A DNA stretch of 64,000 nt from Pseudomonas chlororaphis. Its GTDB lineage: Bacteria; Pseudomonadota; Gammaproteobacteria; Pseudomonadales; Pseudomonadaceae. Location of the stretch: positions 482,705 to 546,704 of the forward strand of contig NZ_MSCT01000005.1 in NCBI RefSeq assembly GCF_001921865.1. Reading direction: 5' to 3'. A program made the position numbers and the translations under genes. A model generated the notes under the pieces. It ran no database searches. It saw only the letters and a list, made by a program, of their open reading frames with translations, and was not told where the DNA came from. This document shows positions 18,391 to 27,611 of this stretch, in pieces (position 1 is the stretch's first letter; every line of letters starts with the position of its first letter).

Positions 18391-19026
18391 TCAGGCCCGA
18401 TACGCCCGCATGAACAACCCCACCACTTCCTGTACATGGGCCTCGGCGGCTTCGTCGCTCAGCGGCACGCCACAGCCGTAGAGCAGGCGAAAGTTCGCCG
18501 CGCCCTTGAGCAGGCAGAAGAAATGCTCGGCGGCGTTGCGCGGTTTGTCGATACACAGGGCGCCGCTCTGGTCGATCCGGGCCAACAGCCGCTCCATGCC
18601 TTGCAGCATGCGTTGGGGGCCGGCCTCGAAGAAAATCTGCGAGAGCTTCGGGTCCTGGCTGCCCAGGGCCATGATCAACCGGTGCAGGTTCAACGACTCC
18701 TCGCTGTTGATCAGCAGATGAAAGCCCCGGGCGATATTCAGCAACACGCTTTCGATCGACATGCCGGGCGGCAGCTCGAAGAACAGCGTCGGCAACTGCT
18801 CCTCGCACTTGGCCATTACGGCGGCGGAGAACAGCGTCTCCTTGTCATTGAAATGGCTGTACACCGTCAGCTTGGAAACACCTGCTTCGCCCGCCACCGC
18901 GTCCATGCTGGTGTTGGCGTAGCCGTTGCTCAGGAACAGGGTTTTCGCGGCTTCGAGGATGGCCTGGCGTTTTGCCAGGTCCTTGGGCCGGCCGGGGCCG
19001 TTCGAGGGGGAAATATTGTCGGACAT
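18391..19026 (-). CDS. mexL: TetR-family repressor of the adjacent RND pump (MexL-like)
   Basis: 211 residues. N-terminal TetR helix-turn-helix at about 20-65 (AKTLFLSNGYANTSMDAVAGEAGVSKLTVYSHF), then a C-terminal ligand-binding domain. It is divergent from the mexJ-mexK genes and shares their 93-nt control region, as mexL does in P. aeruginosa, where it represses mexJK and itself. The gene order with rsmJ on one side and the DUF4197-YbaY-plsB set beyond the pump also fits. The assignment rests mainly on context; a related regulator (PA3679-like) lies nearby in PAO1 and is not seen here. Confidence 0.82.
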   Translation of the reverse strand: MSDNISPSNGPGRPKDLAKRQAILEAAKTLFLSNGYANTSMDAVAGEAGVSKLTVYSHFNDKETLFSAAVMAKCEEQLPTLFFELPPGMSIESVLLNIARGFHLLINSEESLNLHRLIMALGSQDPKLSQIFFEAGPQRMLQGMERLLARIDQSGALCIDKPRNAAEHFFCLLKGAANFRLLYGCGVPLSDEAAEAHVQEVVGLFMRAYRA

Positions 19027-19038
19027 TCTGCGCTTTTA

Positions 19039-19083
19039 ATACTGGACTGGTGAGTTTGCTATTAATAACATACCCGCCAGTAT
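19039..19083. promoter_or_regulatory. Putative MexL operator in the mexL-mexJ control region
   Basis: ATACTGG (19039-19045) and CCAGTAT (19077-19083) are inverted copies 31 nt apart, and similarity extends a few bases beyond each. Between them TATTAATA (19060-19067) is a palindrome that could serve as a -10 box in either direction. A possible mexJ promoter is TTGCTA (19056-19061) with TATAAA (19081-19086), spacing 19, which would overlap the right half-site. Confidence 0.55.
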
Positions 19084-19119
19084 AAATATTCGAAGCACCC
19101 TTAGCGAAAGGTCCTCGCC

Positions 19120-20220
19120 ATGTTCCGCTATGTCTTACCCCTCGCGTTGCCTATCAGCCTGGCTGTCCTGTTGTCCGCGTGCGGGCACGAAGAGGCGGCG
19201 CAAACCAGCGTCCGCCCGGCCATGGTGGTGCAGCCAGAGCCCGCGGCGCAGGCCATGGACAGCTACCCCGGCGAGGTCCACGCACGTTACGAGCCGGACC
19301 TGGCGTTCCGGATTGGGGGCAAGGTCAGCCGACGACTGGTCGAGGAGGGGCAACGGGTGAAGGCCGACCAGCCGTTGGCCGAACTCGATCCGCAGGACGT
19401 GCGGCTGCAACTGGAGGCCACTCGGGCCCAGGTGGCGGCGGCCGAGGCCAACCTCAACCTGGTGCGTTCCGAGCGCGACCGCTACAAGACCCTGATGGAC
19501 CGGCAGATGGTCAGCCGTTCCCAGTACGACAACGCCGAGAACCTGTACCGCTCGGGCCTGGCCCGGCTCAAGCAGATCAAGGCCGAATTCGATGTGGCCA
19601 GCAACCAGGCGGATTACGCCGTGTTGCGCGCGCCCAAGGACGGCGTGGTGGCCCGGCGCACGGTCGAGGTCGGCCAGGTGGTTGCCGCCGGCCAGACCGT
19701 CTTCACCCTGGCCACCGATGGCGAGCGGGAAGTGCTGATCAGCCTGCCGGAGCAGGGCTTTGGCCGCTTCCACATTGGCCAGCCGGTGTTGGTGGAACTG
19801 TGGAGCCAGCCGGACCAGCGCTTTGCCGGGCAGATCCGCGAGTTGTCGCCGGCCGCCGATCCGCGTTCCCGGACCTTCGCCGCGCGTATCGCCTTCACCG
19901 CCGGCAAGGTGCCGGCCGAGCTGGGGCAGAGCGCCCGAGTGTTCATTCAGGGCGCGGCCAGTGTGCCGCTGTCGGTGCCGCTGTCGGCGGTGACCGCGGA
20001 AAATGGCGCGGCCTATGTCTGGCGGGTCGATGCCAACAACACCCTGAAAAAGACCCCGGTGCGCCTCGGTGCCTTCGGCGAGAAGAGCGTGCCGGTGCTC
20101 GAGGGCCTCGGCGCCAGCGACTGGGTGGTGGCGGCCGGTGTGCATGTGCTCCAGGAGGGGCAGCAGGTGCGCCCGGTGGATCGCTCCAACCGCGTGGTCA
20201 ATCTGGCGGCCAAGGAGTAA
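19120..20220 (+). CDS. mexJ: RND efflux periplasmic adaptor (MexJ-like lipoprotein)
   Basis: 366 residues. The lipoprotein signal ends in VLLSAC (C21), so it is anchored to the inner membrane facing the periplasm. Then come a biotinyl-lipoyl-like half-motif (FRIGGKVSRRLVEEGQRVKADQ), an alpha-hairpin (about 95-155), and the second lipoyl part with DGVVARRTVEVGQVV, followed by beta-barrel and membrane-proximal domains. It couples the pump MexK to an outer-membrane channel. The mexK ATG is 6 nt downstream, with its ribosome site AAGGAG inside the end of mexJ, so the two are tightly coupled. Confidence 0.9.
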   Translation: MFRYVLPLALPISLAVLLSACGHEEAAQTSVRPAMVVQPEPAAQAMDSYPGEVHARYEPDLAFRIGGKVSRRLVEEGQRVKADQPLAELDPQDVRLQLEATRAQVAAAEANLNLVRSERDRYKTLMDRQMVSRSQYDNAENLYRSGLARLKQIKAEFDVASNQADYAVLRAPKDGVVARRTVEVGQVVAAGQTVFTLATDGEREVLISLPEQGFGRFHIGQPVLVELWSQPDQRFAGQIRELSPAADPRSRTFAARIAFTAGKVPAELGQSARVFIQGAASVPLSVPLSAVTAENGAAYVWRVDANNTLKKTPVRLGAFGEKSVPVLEGLGASDWVVAAGVHVLQEGQQVRPVDRSNRVVNLAAKE

Positions 20221-20226
20221 TCCCCG

Positions 20227-23200
20227 ATGGGTTTCAATCTTTCCGAATGGGCGTTGCGCAACCGCCAGATCGTGCTGTTCCTGATGCTGTTGCTGGCCAT
20301 TGTCGGGGCGTTGTCCTACACCAAGCTGGGCCAGAGCGAAGACCCACCCTTTACCTTCAAGGCCATGGTGATCCGCACCAACTGGCCGGGTGCCACGGCG
20401 CAGGAGGTTTCCCGGCAGGTCACCGAGCGTATCGAAAAGAAACTGATGGAAACCGGCGAATACGAGCGGATCGTCTCGTTCTCCCGCCCGGGCGAATCCC
20501 AGGTGACCTTCGTGGCGCGCGACTCGATGCACTCGGCGCAGATCCCCGACCTCTGGTACCAGGTGCGCAAGAAGATCAGCGATATCCGGCACACCTTGCC
20601 GCCGGGTATCCAGGGCCCGTTCTTCAACGACGAGTTCGGCACCACCTTCGGCAATATCTATGCGTTGACCGGTGACGGTTTCGACTACGCGGTGCTCAAG
20701 GACTATGCCGACCGCATCCAGATCCAGCTGCAACGGGTCAAGGACGTGGGCAAGGTCGAGCTGCTGGGCTTGCAGGACGAGAAAATCTGGATCGAGCTGT
20801 CGAACGTCAAGCTGGCGACCCTCGGCTTGCCGCTGGCGGCGGTGCAGCAGGCCCTGGAAGAACAGAACGCGGTGTCCACCGCCGGTTTCTTCGAGACCAG
20901 CAGCGAACGCCTGCAACTGCGCGTGTCCGGTAATTTCCAGAGCGTCGAGCAGATCCGCAACTTTCCGATCCGCGTGGCCGACCGCACCTTCCGCATCGGT
21001 GATGTGGCGGACGTGCGCCGCGGCTTCAACGATCCGCCGGCACCGCGCATGCGCTTCATGGGCGATGACGCGATCGGCCTGGCGGTGGCGATGAAGGACG
21101 GCGGCGACATCCTGGTGCTGGGCAAGGCCCTGGAACTGGAGTTCGCCCGATTGCAGAAAACCCTGCCGGCCGGCATGGAACTGCGCAAGGTGTCCGACCA
21201 GCCGGCTGCGGTGAAAACCGGGGTCGGCGAGTTCGTCCAGGTGCTGGTGGAGGCCCTGGCGATCGTGCTGCTGGTGAGTTTCTTTTCCCTGGGCGTGCGT
21301 ACTGGCATGGTGGTCGCCTTGGCGATTCCGTTGGTGTTGGCGATGACCTTCGCCACCATGTATTACCTGGGGATCGGCCTGCACAAGATCTCGCTGGGCG
21401 CGCTGGTGCTGGCCCTGGGGCTGTTGGTGGACGATGCGATCATCGCGGTGGAGATGATGGCGATCAAGATGGAGCAGGGCTACGACCGGCTCAAGGCCGC
21501 CAGCTACGCCTGGACCAGCACCGCGTTCCCGATGCTCACCGGCACCCTGATCACCGCGGCCGGTTTCCTGCCGATCGCCACCGCGCAGTCCGGTACCGGC
21601 GAATACACCCGTTCGATCTTCCAGGTGGTGACTATCGCCCTGCTGGCGTCATGGATCGCCGCGGTGGTGTTCGTGCCTTATCTGGGCGAGAAACTGCTGC
21701 CGGACCTGGCCAAGCTGCATGCGGCCAAGCACGGCACCGCCAACGGCCAACCCGATCCTTACGGCACGCCGTTCTATCAGCGGGTGCGACGGACGGTAGA
21801 GTGGTGCGTGCGCCGGCGTAAAACCGTGATCGCCCTGACCGTGCTGCTGTTCATCGCCTCGGTGATGCTGTTCCGCTTCGTGCCGCAGCAGTTCTTCCCG
21901 GCCTCCGGGCGCCTGGAGCTGATGGTCGACCTGAAGCTGGCGGAAGGTGCGTCCCTGAGCAATACCGCCGAGCAGGTCAAACGCCTGGAAGCGCTGCTCA
22001 AGGAACATGCGGGCATCGATAACTATGTGGCCTACGTTGGCACCGGTTCGCCGCGTTTCTACCTGCCCCTGGACCAGCAATTGCCGGCGGCGAGCTTTGC
22101 CCAGTTCGTGGTGCTGGCCAAGACCATCGAGGAGCGTGAAAGCCTGCGCAGCTGGTTGATCGAGACCCTCAACGAACAGTTCCCGACCCTGCGCTCGCGG
22201 GTCACCCGCCTGGAAAACGGCCCGCCCGTGGGGTATCCGGTGCAGTTCCGCGTCACCGGCGAGCACATCGAAGAAGTGCGGGCCCTGGCGCGCAAGGTGG
22301 CGGCCAAGGTGCGCGAGAACCCCCATGTGGTCAACGTGCACCTGGATTGGGAAGAGCCGAGCAAGGTGGTCTACCTCAATATCGACCAGGACCGGGCCCG
22401 GGCCCTGGGCGTGAGCACGGCCAACCTGGCGAAGTTCCTGCAAAGCTCGCTGACCGGCTCCAGCGTCAGCCAGTACCGCGAAGACAACGAGTTGATCGAG
22501 ATCCTGCTGCGCGGGACCTTGCATGAGCGCACCGAACTGTCGCTGCTGCCGAGCCTGGCGGTGCCTACCGACAACGGCAAGAGCGTGGCGCTGTCGCAGG
22601 TCGCGACCCTGGAGTACGGCTTCGAGGAAGGCATTATCTGGCACCGCAACCGCCTGCCGAACGTGACCATCCGCGCCGACATCTACGGCAAGGAACAGCC
22701 GGCGACCCTGGTACAGCAGATCCTGCCGACCCTGGAGCCGGTCCGCGCCGAACTGCCGGATGGCTACCTGCTGGAAGTGGGCGGCACGGTGGAAGACTCG
22801 GCGCGCGGGCAGAACTCGGTGAAGGCCGGCGTGCCGCTGTTCATCGTCGTGGTCCTGACCCTGCTGATGCTGCAACTGCGCAGTTTCTCGCGCACGGCGA
22901 TGGTGTTTCTCACCGCGCCGCTGGGGCTGATCGGCGTGACCCTGTTCCTGATGGTGTTCCGCCAGCCGTTCGGCTTTGTGGCCATGCTCGGCACCATCGC
23001 GCTGTCGGGGATGATCATGCGCAACTCGGTGATCCTGGTGGACCAGATCGAGCAGGACATCAAGGCGGGGCTGCAGCCCTGGAAGGCGATTATCGAGGCA
23101 ACGGTCCGGCGTTTCCGGCCGATCGTGCTGACTGCGCTGGCGGCGGTGCTGGCAATGATCCCGTTGTCGCGCAGCGTGTTCTTCGGGCCGATGGCGGTGG

Positions 23201-23292
23201 CGATCATGGGCGGGCTGATTGTGGCGACGGCGCTGACCCTGCTGTTCTTGCCGGCGTTGTATGCGGCGTGGTTCCGGGTCAAGAAAACCTGA
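20227..23292 (+). CDS. mexK: RND multidrug efflux transporter (MexK-like)
   Basis: 1021 residues, proton-driven inner-membrane pump of the AcrB/HAE1 superfamily. TM1 is near residues 13-31, two large periplasmic loops (about 35-330 and 555-860) separate the membrane blocks, and the TM4 proton-relay aspartates are in LGLLVDDAIIAVEMM (about 397-411). P. aeruginosa MexK exports triclosan and, with OprM, erythromycin. No outer-membrane factor gene follows mexK here, so a channel encoded elsewhere must be borrowed. Start ATG 20227. The gene ends before a REP pair. Confidence 0.92.
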   Translation: MGFNLSEWALRNRQIVLFLMLLLAIVGALSYTKLGQSEDPPFTFKAMVIRTNWPGATAQEVSRQVTERIEKKLMETGEYERIVSFSRPGESQVTFVARDSMHSAQIPDLWYQVRKKISDIRHTLPPGIQGPFFNDEFGTTFGNIYALTGDGFDYAVLKDYADRIQIQLQRVKDVGKVELLGLQDEKIWIELSNVKLATLGLPLAAVQQALEEQNAVSTAGFFETSSERLQLRVSGNFQSVEQIRNFPIRVADRTFRIGDVADVRRGFNDPPAPRMRFMGDDAIGLAVAMKDGGDILVLGKALELEFARLQKTLPAGMELRKVSDQPAAVKTGVGEFVQVLVEALAIVLLVSFFSLGVRTGMVVALAIPLVLAMTFATMYYLGIGLHKISLGALVLALGLLVDDAIIAVEMMAIKMEQGYDRLKAASYAWTSTAFPMLTGTLITAAGFLPIATAQSGTGEYTRSIFQVVTIALLASWIAAVVFVPYLGEKLLPDLAKLHAAKHGTANGQPDPYGTPFYQRVRRTVEWCVRRRKTVIALTVLLFIASVMLFRFVPQQFFPASGRLELMVDLKLAEGASLSNTAEQVKRLEALLKEHAGIDNYVAYVGTGSPRFYLPLDQQLPAASFAQFVVLAKTIEERESLRSWLIETLNEQFPTLRSRVTRLENGPPVGYPVQFRVTGEHIEEVRALARKVAAKVRENPHVVNVHLDWEEPSKVVYLNIDQDRARALGVSTANLAKFLQSSLTGSSVSQYREDNELIEILLRGTLHERTELSLLPSLAVPTDNGKSVALSQVATLEYGFEEGIIWHRNRLPNVTIRADIYGKEQPATLVQQILPTLEPVRAELPDGYLLEVGGTVEDSARGQNSVKAGVPLFIVVVLTLLMLQLRSFSRTAMVFLTAPLGLIGVTLFLMVFRQPFGFVAMLGTIALSGMIMRNSVILVDQIEQDIKAGLQPWKAIIEATVRRFRPIVLTALAAVLAMIPLSRSVFFGPMAVAIMGGLIVATALTLLFLPALYAAWFRVKKT

Positions 23293-23299
23293 TTCATTC

Positions 23300-23374
23300 C
23301 TGTAGGAGCGAGGCTTGCCCGCGATAGCGTTCTAGCTGACTGAACGCCATCGCGGGCAAGCCTCGCTCCTACAA
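23300..23374. repeat. Inverted pair of REP elements after mexK
   Basis: Units at 23300-23331 and 23343-23374 are inverted copies of about 30 nt, nearly perfect over TGTAGGAGCGAGGCTTGCCC and beyond. They lie between convergent mexK and the DUF4197 gene and probably form the 3' hairpin of both messages. Confidence 0.9.
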
Positions 23375-23383
23375 GGGGATGGG

Positions 23384-24073
23384 TTACAGGGTACCGAAGA
23401 CCTTTTTCGCCAGGCCGGTGGCCGCCGCCGCCGGGTTCTGGCGAATGGTTTGTTCCTGCTTGCCGATCATCTCGAACAGGCCGTTGAGCGCCTGCTCGGT
23501 CACGTAGCCTTCGATATTCGCGTTCTTCGCGTCCAGCACGCCCAGGGTCGCGGCCTGGCCGGCGAACGAGTTGTACTGCTGGGCCAGGCCGACCTTGTCG
23601 GTGGCTTGCTTGACGATTGGCAGGAACTTCACGCGGATCTGTTCGCGGCTGGTCTTGCTCAGGTACTGGGTGGCGGACTCGTTGCCGCCGCTGAGAATGC
23701 CCTTGGCGTCTTCCACGCTCATCTTCTTCACCGCGTCCACCAGCAGCGCCTGGGCTTGCGGCACAGCGGCCTCGGCGGCCTTGTTCATGCTGGTCTCGAG
23801 CTCCTCGACCTGGGCGCCCATGCCGAACTGTTTCATTTTCTTCGCCACTTTGCCGAGGTTGCCCGGCAGTTCGATGCGTACGTCCGGGTTGTTGCTGAAC
23901 CCGCCCGCGGTGCCCAGTTGCTTGACCGCCACCTGGGCGCCCTGGGTCAGAGCGTCCTTGAGACCGCCGGTGGCGTCTTGTTGCGACAGGTCGCCAAGGG
24001 ACAGTGCCAGGGCGCTGGCGGAAATCAGCAGGCCTGCGCACAGGCTGGTGACACGAAGGGAAGAACGGAGCAT
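23384..24073 (-). CDS. DUF4197 domain protein, exported
   Basis: 229 residues with a Sec signal peptide (about 1-24, ending ASALALS) and no lipobox, so probably periplasmic. The rest is helical: VKQLGTAGGFSNNPDVRIELP, then ALLVDAVKKMSVEDAKGILSGG and TSREQIRVKFLPIVKQAT, which are typical of DUF4197. No biochemical role is known for the family. ATG 24073 is preceded by AAGGAAG at good spacing; a start at 24091 would add six residues. The gene upstream on the same strand is the YbaY lipoprotein (27 nt away), suggesting one operon. Confidence 0.87.
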   Translation of the reverse strand: MLRSSLRVTSLCAGLLISASALALSLGDLSQQDATGGLKDALTQGAQVAVKQLGTAGGFSNNPDVRIELPGNLGKVAKKMKQFGMGAQVEELETSMNKAAEAAVPQAQALLVDAVKKMSVEDAKGILSGGNESATQYLSKTSREQIRVKFLPIVKQATDKVGLAQQYNSFAGQAATLGVLDAKNANIEGYVTEQALNGLFEMIGKQEQTIRQNPAAAATGLAKKVFGTL

Positions 24074-24100
24074 GGCAGCTTCCTTGTTCAAGAAAGGGGG

Positions 24101-24499
24101 TTACCGAACGGCGTCGACGCGGATTTTCAGCGGCTGCGGATCGCTGCCGTCGAGCTTCACGCCGTTATGTTCGGTGGTGATGAACAGCAACTGGCCGGCC
24201 ACTTCGATCCGTGCGCTGACCGAATAACGGTGCCCGGGCTTGACCTGGGCCGGGTCGTAGCTGAGGTGGAACGGCAGCGGCACCTGGCCTTTGACCGGGC
24301 CTTTCTGTTCGGCCAGGACCACGGCCGGGGCATCGGCCAGGGAGACGTCCTGCAGGCTCACGCTCAGGGTCGCGGCCGGCGGCAGGGCGATACGTTGCAG
24401 GTAGAAGACTTCGCCGTCGAGGCTGGCGTTGCTGGCAGGTTGCATGCTGTGACAAGCCCCGAGCAGGGTGGTGAGGACGAGCAGGGTGAATTTTTTCAT
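24101..24499 (-). CDS. YbaY-family lipoprotein
   Basis: 132 residues; signal MKKFTLLVLTTLLGAC with C16 as the lipidation site. The mature part is the YbaY/META-like beta-sandwich: LDGEVFYLQRIALPPAATLSVSLQDVSLAD, VPLPFHLSYDP, YSVSARIE and a TTEHNGVKLDG end. The E. coli relative YbaY is an outer-membrane glycan-linked lipoprotein of unknown role. The start at 24499 has GGAG upstream. plsB ends 52 nt upstream, so plsB, this gene and the DUF4197 gene are probably one transcript. Confidence 0.88.
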   Translation of the reverse strand: MKKFTLLVLTTLLGACHSMQPASNASLDGEVFYLQRIALPPAATLSVSLQDVSLADAPAVVLAEQKGPVKGQVPLPFHLSYDPAQVKPGHRYSVSARIEVAGQLLFITTEHNGVKLDGSDPQPLKIRVDAVR

Positions 24500-24551
24500 T
24501 ACGGATCTCCGTATCGGTGGGCGCCAGAAACCGCCTGGCGCCGATAAGAAT

Positions 24552-27056
24552 CTAGTCGTTTTGCGGCGTTGCGGCGACCTGGTCGGCGGCATCTTCGCTG
24601 CGATGCAGGGCCACCTGGCGGATCGACAGGCGGATCTCCGCCGGCAACACGCGCTTGGCCGCGCCCTCGGCCAGTTCGCCGAGCAGTTCGTGGTGGCTCA
24701 GCTTGCCGGCCTCGTCGCGGCGCAGCACGTCCTGCTCCAACAGCGTCTGGATGAAGTGGCGGAACAGGCTCTTGTCGAAGAACTCCGGGGCATTCAAGCC
24801 GTGCAGGATCGACAGGCGCTGGGCCATGACCGTGCACAGGTCTTCCAGTTCTTCGGCGCTGATGCTGTTCTGGCCGCTGTTGAGCAGCAGCGAGATGGCC
24901 ATGTAAAAGCGTTGTAGGGTCTGGGCGATGCTCTTGGACAGCAGGGTCAGCAGCACGAAGTGCCGCGAGCTTGGGGCCGGCCGCAGGTACAGGTCTTTCT
25001 CGAAACGCAGCAGACCTTGCTCGACGAACGCTTCCAGCCATTGGTCGACCACCCCGTCCAGTTCGTCCAGGGACCAGCGGATAAACAGCTCCGATTGCAG
25101 GTAGGGGTACAGCGCCCGGGTGTAGCGCAGGATCTGCTCGCGGCTCATGCGCGACGAGCTCTGGAAGAAGCTCGCCAGCAACGCCGGCAGTGCGAAGATG
25201 TGCAGCACGTTGTTGCGGTAGTAGGTCATCAGGACGGCGTTCTGCTCGTCCAGATAAAGAATCTTGCCCAGGGCATCGCTCTGCTCGGCCAGCAGGTCCA
25301 TGTCCTTCACATGTTCGATCAGCGCCCGGCCATCACCTTCCGGCAGGGTGGTGTGGGGCGAGTAGGGGACTTTGCGCAACAGCGCCAGGTACAGGTCCAG
25401 GACCCGGGCCATGGCGCGGTCGTCCAGCGCCAGGCGGCTGGTGGACAGCAGCGCCAGGGCCACCAGGTTGACCGGGTTGATCGCCGCCGCCTCGTTCAGG
25501 TGCCGGGCGACTTTTTCCCCCAGGCGGTTGGTGGTTTCGTTGAGCCACGCCGGCTTGAACTGCGGGCCCAGTTCCTGGGCGCGCCAGCCTGGTTGCTGCT
25601 GGTCGAGGAACTCGGCCAGCTTGATCGGCTCGCCGAAGTTCACCGCGACCTGGCCGAAGCGCTGCTTGAGGGCGCCGATGACCTTGAAGATGTCGAAGAT
25701 CGACTCTTTCTTCTTGCTCGCGCCGCGCAGCTCGCCCAGGTAGGTACGCCCCTCCAGCACGCGTTCGTAGCCGATGTACACCGGCACGAAGACGATCGGC
25801 ATGCGCGAGGAACGCAGGAAGCTGCGCAGGGTGATGGCCAGCATCCCGGTTTTCGGTTGCAGCATGCGCCCGGTGCGCGAGCGCCCGCCCTCGACGAAGT
25901 ACTCCACCGGGAAACCCTTGGTGAACAGGGTGTGCAGGTATTCGTTGAACACCGAGGTGTAGAGCGGGTTGCCCTTGAAGGTGCGGCGCATGAAGAAGGC
26001 TCCGCCCCTGCGCAGCAGGCTGCCGATCACCGGCATGTTGAGGTTGATCCCGGCGGCGATGTGCGGCGGGGTCAGACCGTTGCGGAACAGCAGGTAGGAC
26101 AGCAGCAGGTAATCGATATGGCTGCGGTGGCAGGGTACGTAGATCACTTCGTGGCCCGGGGCGACCTTCTGCACGCTCTCGATGTGGTTGACCTTGATCC
26201 CGTCGTAGATCTTGTTCCAGAACCAGCTCAGTACCACTTCGAGGAAGCGGATCGCGGTGTAGGTGTAGTCCGAGGCGATCTCGTTGCCGTAGCGCAGGGC
26301 CTGGGCCTTGGCTTTCTCCGGAGAGATCTTCTCGCGCTCGGCTTCGTCGAGGATCGCCTGCCTGACCAGCGGCTGGTTCAGCAGGCCCTTGACCAGGTTG
26401 CGCCGGTGGGAAATGTCCGGGCCGATCACCGCGGCCTTCAGGTTGCGGAAATGCACCCGCAGGATGCGCTGGGCCATGCGCACGGTGCGCTCGTGGCCCT
26501 TGTTGTGGTCGATCAATTCGCGCAGGTGGATCGGCGCGGAGAATTGCACCCGGGTCTTGCGGCCCAGGATCATGATGCTCAACAGCCGGCGCAGGCGGCC
26601 GGTGACTGCCCAGCTGTCGGCGAACAGCAGTTTCCACGGGCTCGACTCGCTGTCCGGTGACTGGCCCCAGAACACGCTGACCGGAATGATCTGCGCGTCT
26701 TCGGCGGCGTTCTGGCTCAGGGCGCTGACCAGCCGGGTCAGGGTCGGCGGCGCGCCGCGCTTGTCTTGGCGGCCGAGCCAGTCCGGGGCTGGGGTCAGGT
26801 AGAAGAAGGCGGCCGGTTCCAGCAGGTTACCCACCGATACCGGCAGCACCGGGCGCGGCAGGCCGGCCTTGGTGCACTCGGTGTCGACCACGGCCAGGTC
26901 GGTCAGCGATGGGTTTTGCAGGACGTAGAACACCGGGCGACTGCGGTCGAGGTTGAGGGTGAACGACGACTGATTGATCGTCTCCGAGCGAACCCAGAGG
27001 TACAGCAGTCGGCGCAAGGCGCCAAACACAAGACGGCGGAACGGGGAGCGGGTCAT
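24552..27056 (-). CDS. plsB: Glycerol-3-phosphate 1-O-acyltransferase
   Basis: 834 residues. Transfers an acyl group from acyl-ACP or acyl-CoA to sn-glycerol-3-phosphate, the first step of phospholipid synthesis, at the inner membrane. The catalytic HX4D motif is in [15 protein letters not shown] (about 308-322); substrate-binding blocks include FMRRTFKGN (about 354-362), [11 protein letters not shown] (about 386-396) and [13 protein letters not shown] (about 420-432). Length is typical of gammaproteobacterial PlsB. The frame starts at ATG 27056. Gene order YbaY/DUF4197/plsB matches what I recall near PA3673-PA3675. Confidence 0.97.
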   Translation of the reverse strand: MTRSPFRRLVFGALRRLLYLWVRSETINQSSFTLNLDRSRPVFYVLQNPSLTDLAVVDTECTKAGLPRPVLPVSVGNLLEPAAFFYLTPAPDWLGRQDKRGAPPTLTRLVSALSQNAAEDAQIIPVSVFWGQSPDSESSPWKLLFADSWAVTGRLRRLLSIMILGRKTRVQFSAPIHLRELIDHNKGHERTVRMAQRILRVHFRNLKAAVIGPDISHRRNLVKGLLNQPLVRQAILDEAEREKISPEKAKAQALRYGNEIASDYTYTAIRFLEVVLSWFWNKIYDGIKVNHIESVQKVAPGHEVIYVPCHRSHIDYLLLSYLLFRNGLTPPHIAAGINLNMPVIGSLLRRGGAFFMRRTFKGNPLYTSVFNEYLHTLFTKGFPVEYFVEGGRSRTGRMLQPKTGMLAITLRSFLRSSRMPIVFVPVYIGYERVLEGRTYLGELRGASKKKESIFDIFKVIGALKQRFGQVAVNFGEPIKLAEFLDQQQPGWRAQELGPQFKPAWLNETTNRLGEKVARHLNEAAAINPVNLVALALLSTSRLALDDRAMARVLDLYLALLRKVPYSPHTTLPEGDGRALIEHVKDMDLLAEQSDALGKILYLDEQNAVLMTYYRNNVLHIFALPALLASFFQSSSRMSREQILRYTRALYPYLQSELFIRWSLDELDGVVDQWLEAFVEQGLLRFEKDLYLRPAPSSRHFVLLTLLSKSIAQTLQRFYMAISLLLNSGQNSISAEELEDLCTVMAQRLSILHGLNAPEFFDKSLFRHFIQTLLEQDVLRRDEAGKLSHHELLGELAEGAAKRVLPAEIRLSIRQVALHRSEDAADQVAATPQND

Positions 27057-27155
27057 ACGGCTTCTGCTTTAGTGGAAAAAACCGAGCAGTTGCTCGGGGC
27101 GGCTAGTGTGACGGATTCGTCGAAAATCGGCAAAAAAGCGCTGAACAAGATTGAG

Positions 27156-27183
27156 TTGAGAGTTTTGCCACCTGTCATATACT
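27156..27183 (+). promoter_or_regulatory. Candidate promoter of the cold-shock gene
   Basis: TTGAGA (27156-27161), a 16-nt spacer and TATACT (27178-27183). Transcription would begin about 27190, giving a leader of roughly 110 nt before ATG 27301, as is common for cold-shock genes. Confidence 0.6.
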
Positions 27184-27300
27184 CGGCCGGCTGACGCGTG
27201 GGCATGCCGAACCCCTCAATAGAGAACGCGGCCCAGGCGAAAGTTCTCACGGCTTCGTTTCAGTAAGCCGACTGATAATAAAAAGACGGAGGATGGATTG

Positions 27301-27510
27301 ATGGCAACTCGCGAGACCGGCAGCGTGAAGTGGTTCAACGACGCCAAGGGCTACGGCTTCATTCAGCGTGAAGGTGGTGCCGATGTATTTGTCCACTACC
27401 GTGCTATTCGTGGCGAAGGCCACCGCTCGCTGACCGAAGGCCAGCAGGTTGAATACGCCGTGGTAGAGGGGCAGAAAGGTTTGCAGGCAGAGGATGTCGT
27501 CGGCTTGTAA
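27301..27510 (+). CDS. Cold-shock domain protein (CspA family)
   Basis: 69 residues, a single RNA/ssDNA-binding cold-shock domain. RNP1 is KGYGFI (16-21) and RNP2 is VFVHY (29-33), with W11 and F12 in the usual KWFN. It likely melts mRNA secondary structure. ATG 27301 is chosen; a TTG three bases earlier would only add one Met. GGAGG lies about 9 nt upstream. A long leader and a REP pair immediately after the stop suggest strong post-transcriptional control. By neighbours it is the PA1159 counterpart, so induction by cold is not assured. Confidence 0.93.
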   Translation: MATRETGSVKWFNDAKGYGFIQREGGADVFVHYRAIRGEGHRSLTEGQQVEYAVVEGQKGLQAEDVVGL

Positions 27511-27519
27511 GCGTTGTGC

Positions 27520-27596
27520 CCTTGTGGGCGCGAAGCTTGCTCGCGATGGCGTGGTGTCAGGCAAAACGCTATCGCGAGCAAGCTCGCACCTAAAGG
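27520..27596. repeat. Inverted pair of REP elements
   Basis: A unit at about 27522-27552 faces its inverted copy at about 27564-27595 (GCGCGAAGCTTGCTCGCGAT type). It lies between the convergent cold-shock gene and the 125-residue gene and probably serves as their shared 3' hairpin. Confidence 0.87.
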
Positions 27597-27611
27597 TTCG
27601 ATCCAGGCAAC

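Noticed and set aside
19135..21384. Minus-strand open frame of 749 codons opposite mexJ and mexK
   Set aside because: Shadow spanning two real genes.
27520..27596. Repeated palindromes considered as CRISPR repeats or attachment sites
   Set aside because: They occur as single or inverted pairs with no regular spacers, matching the Pseudomonas REP family.
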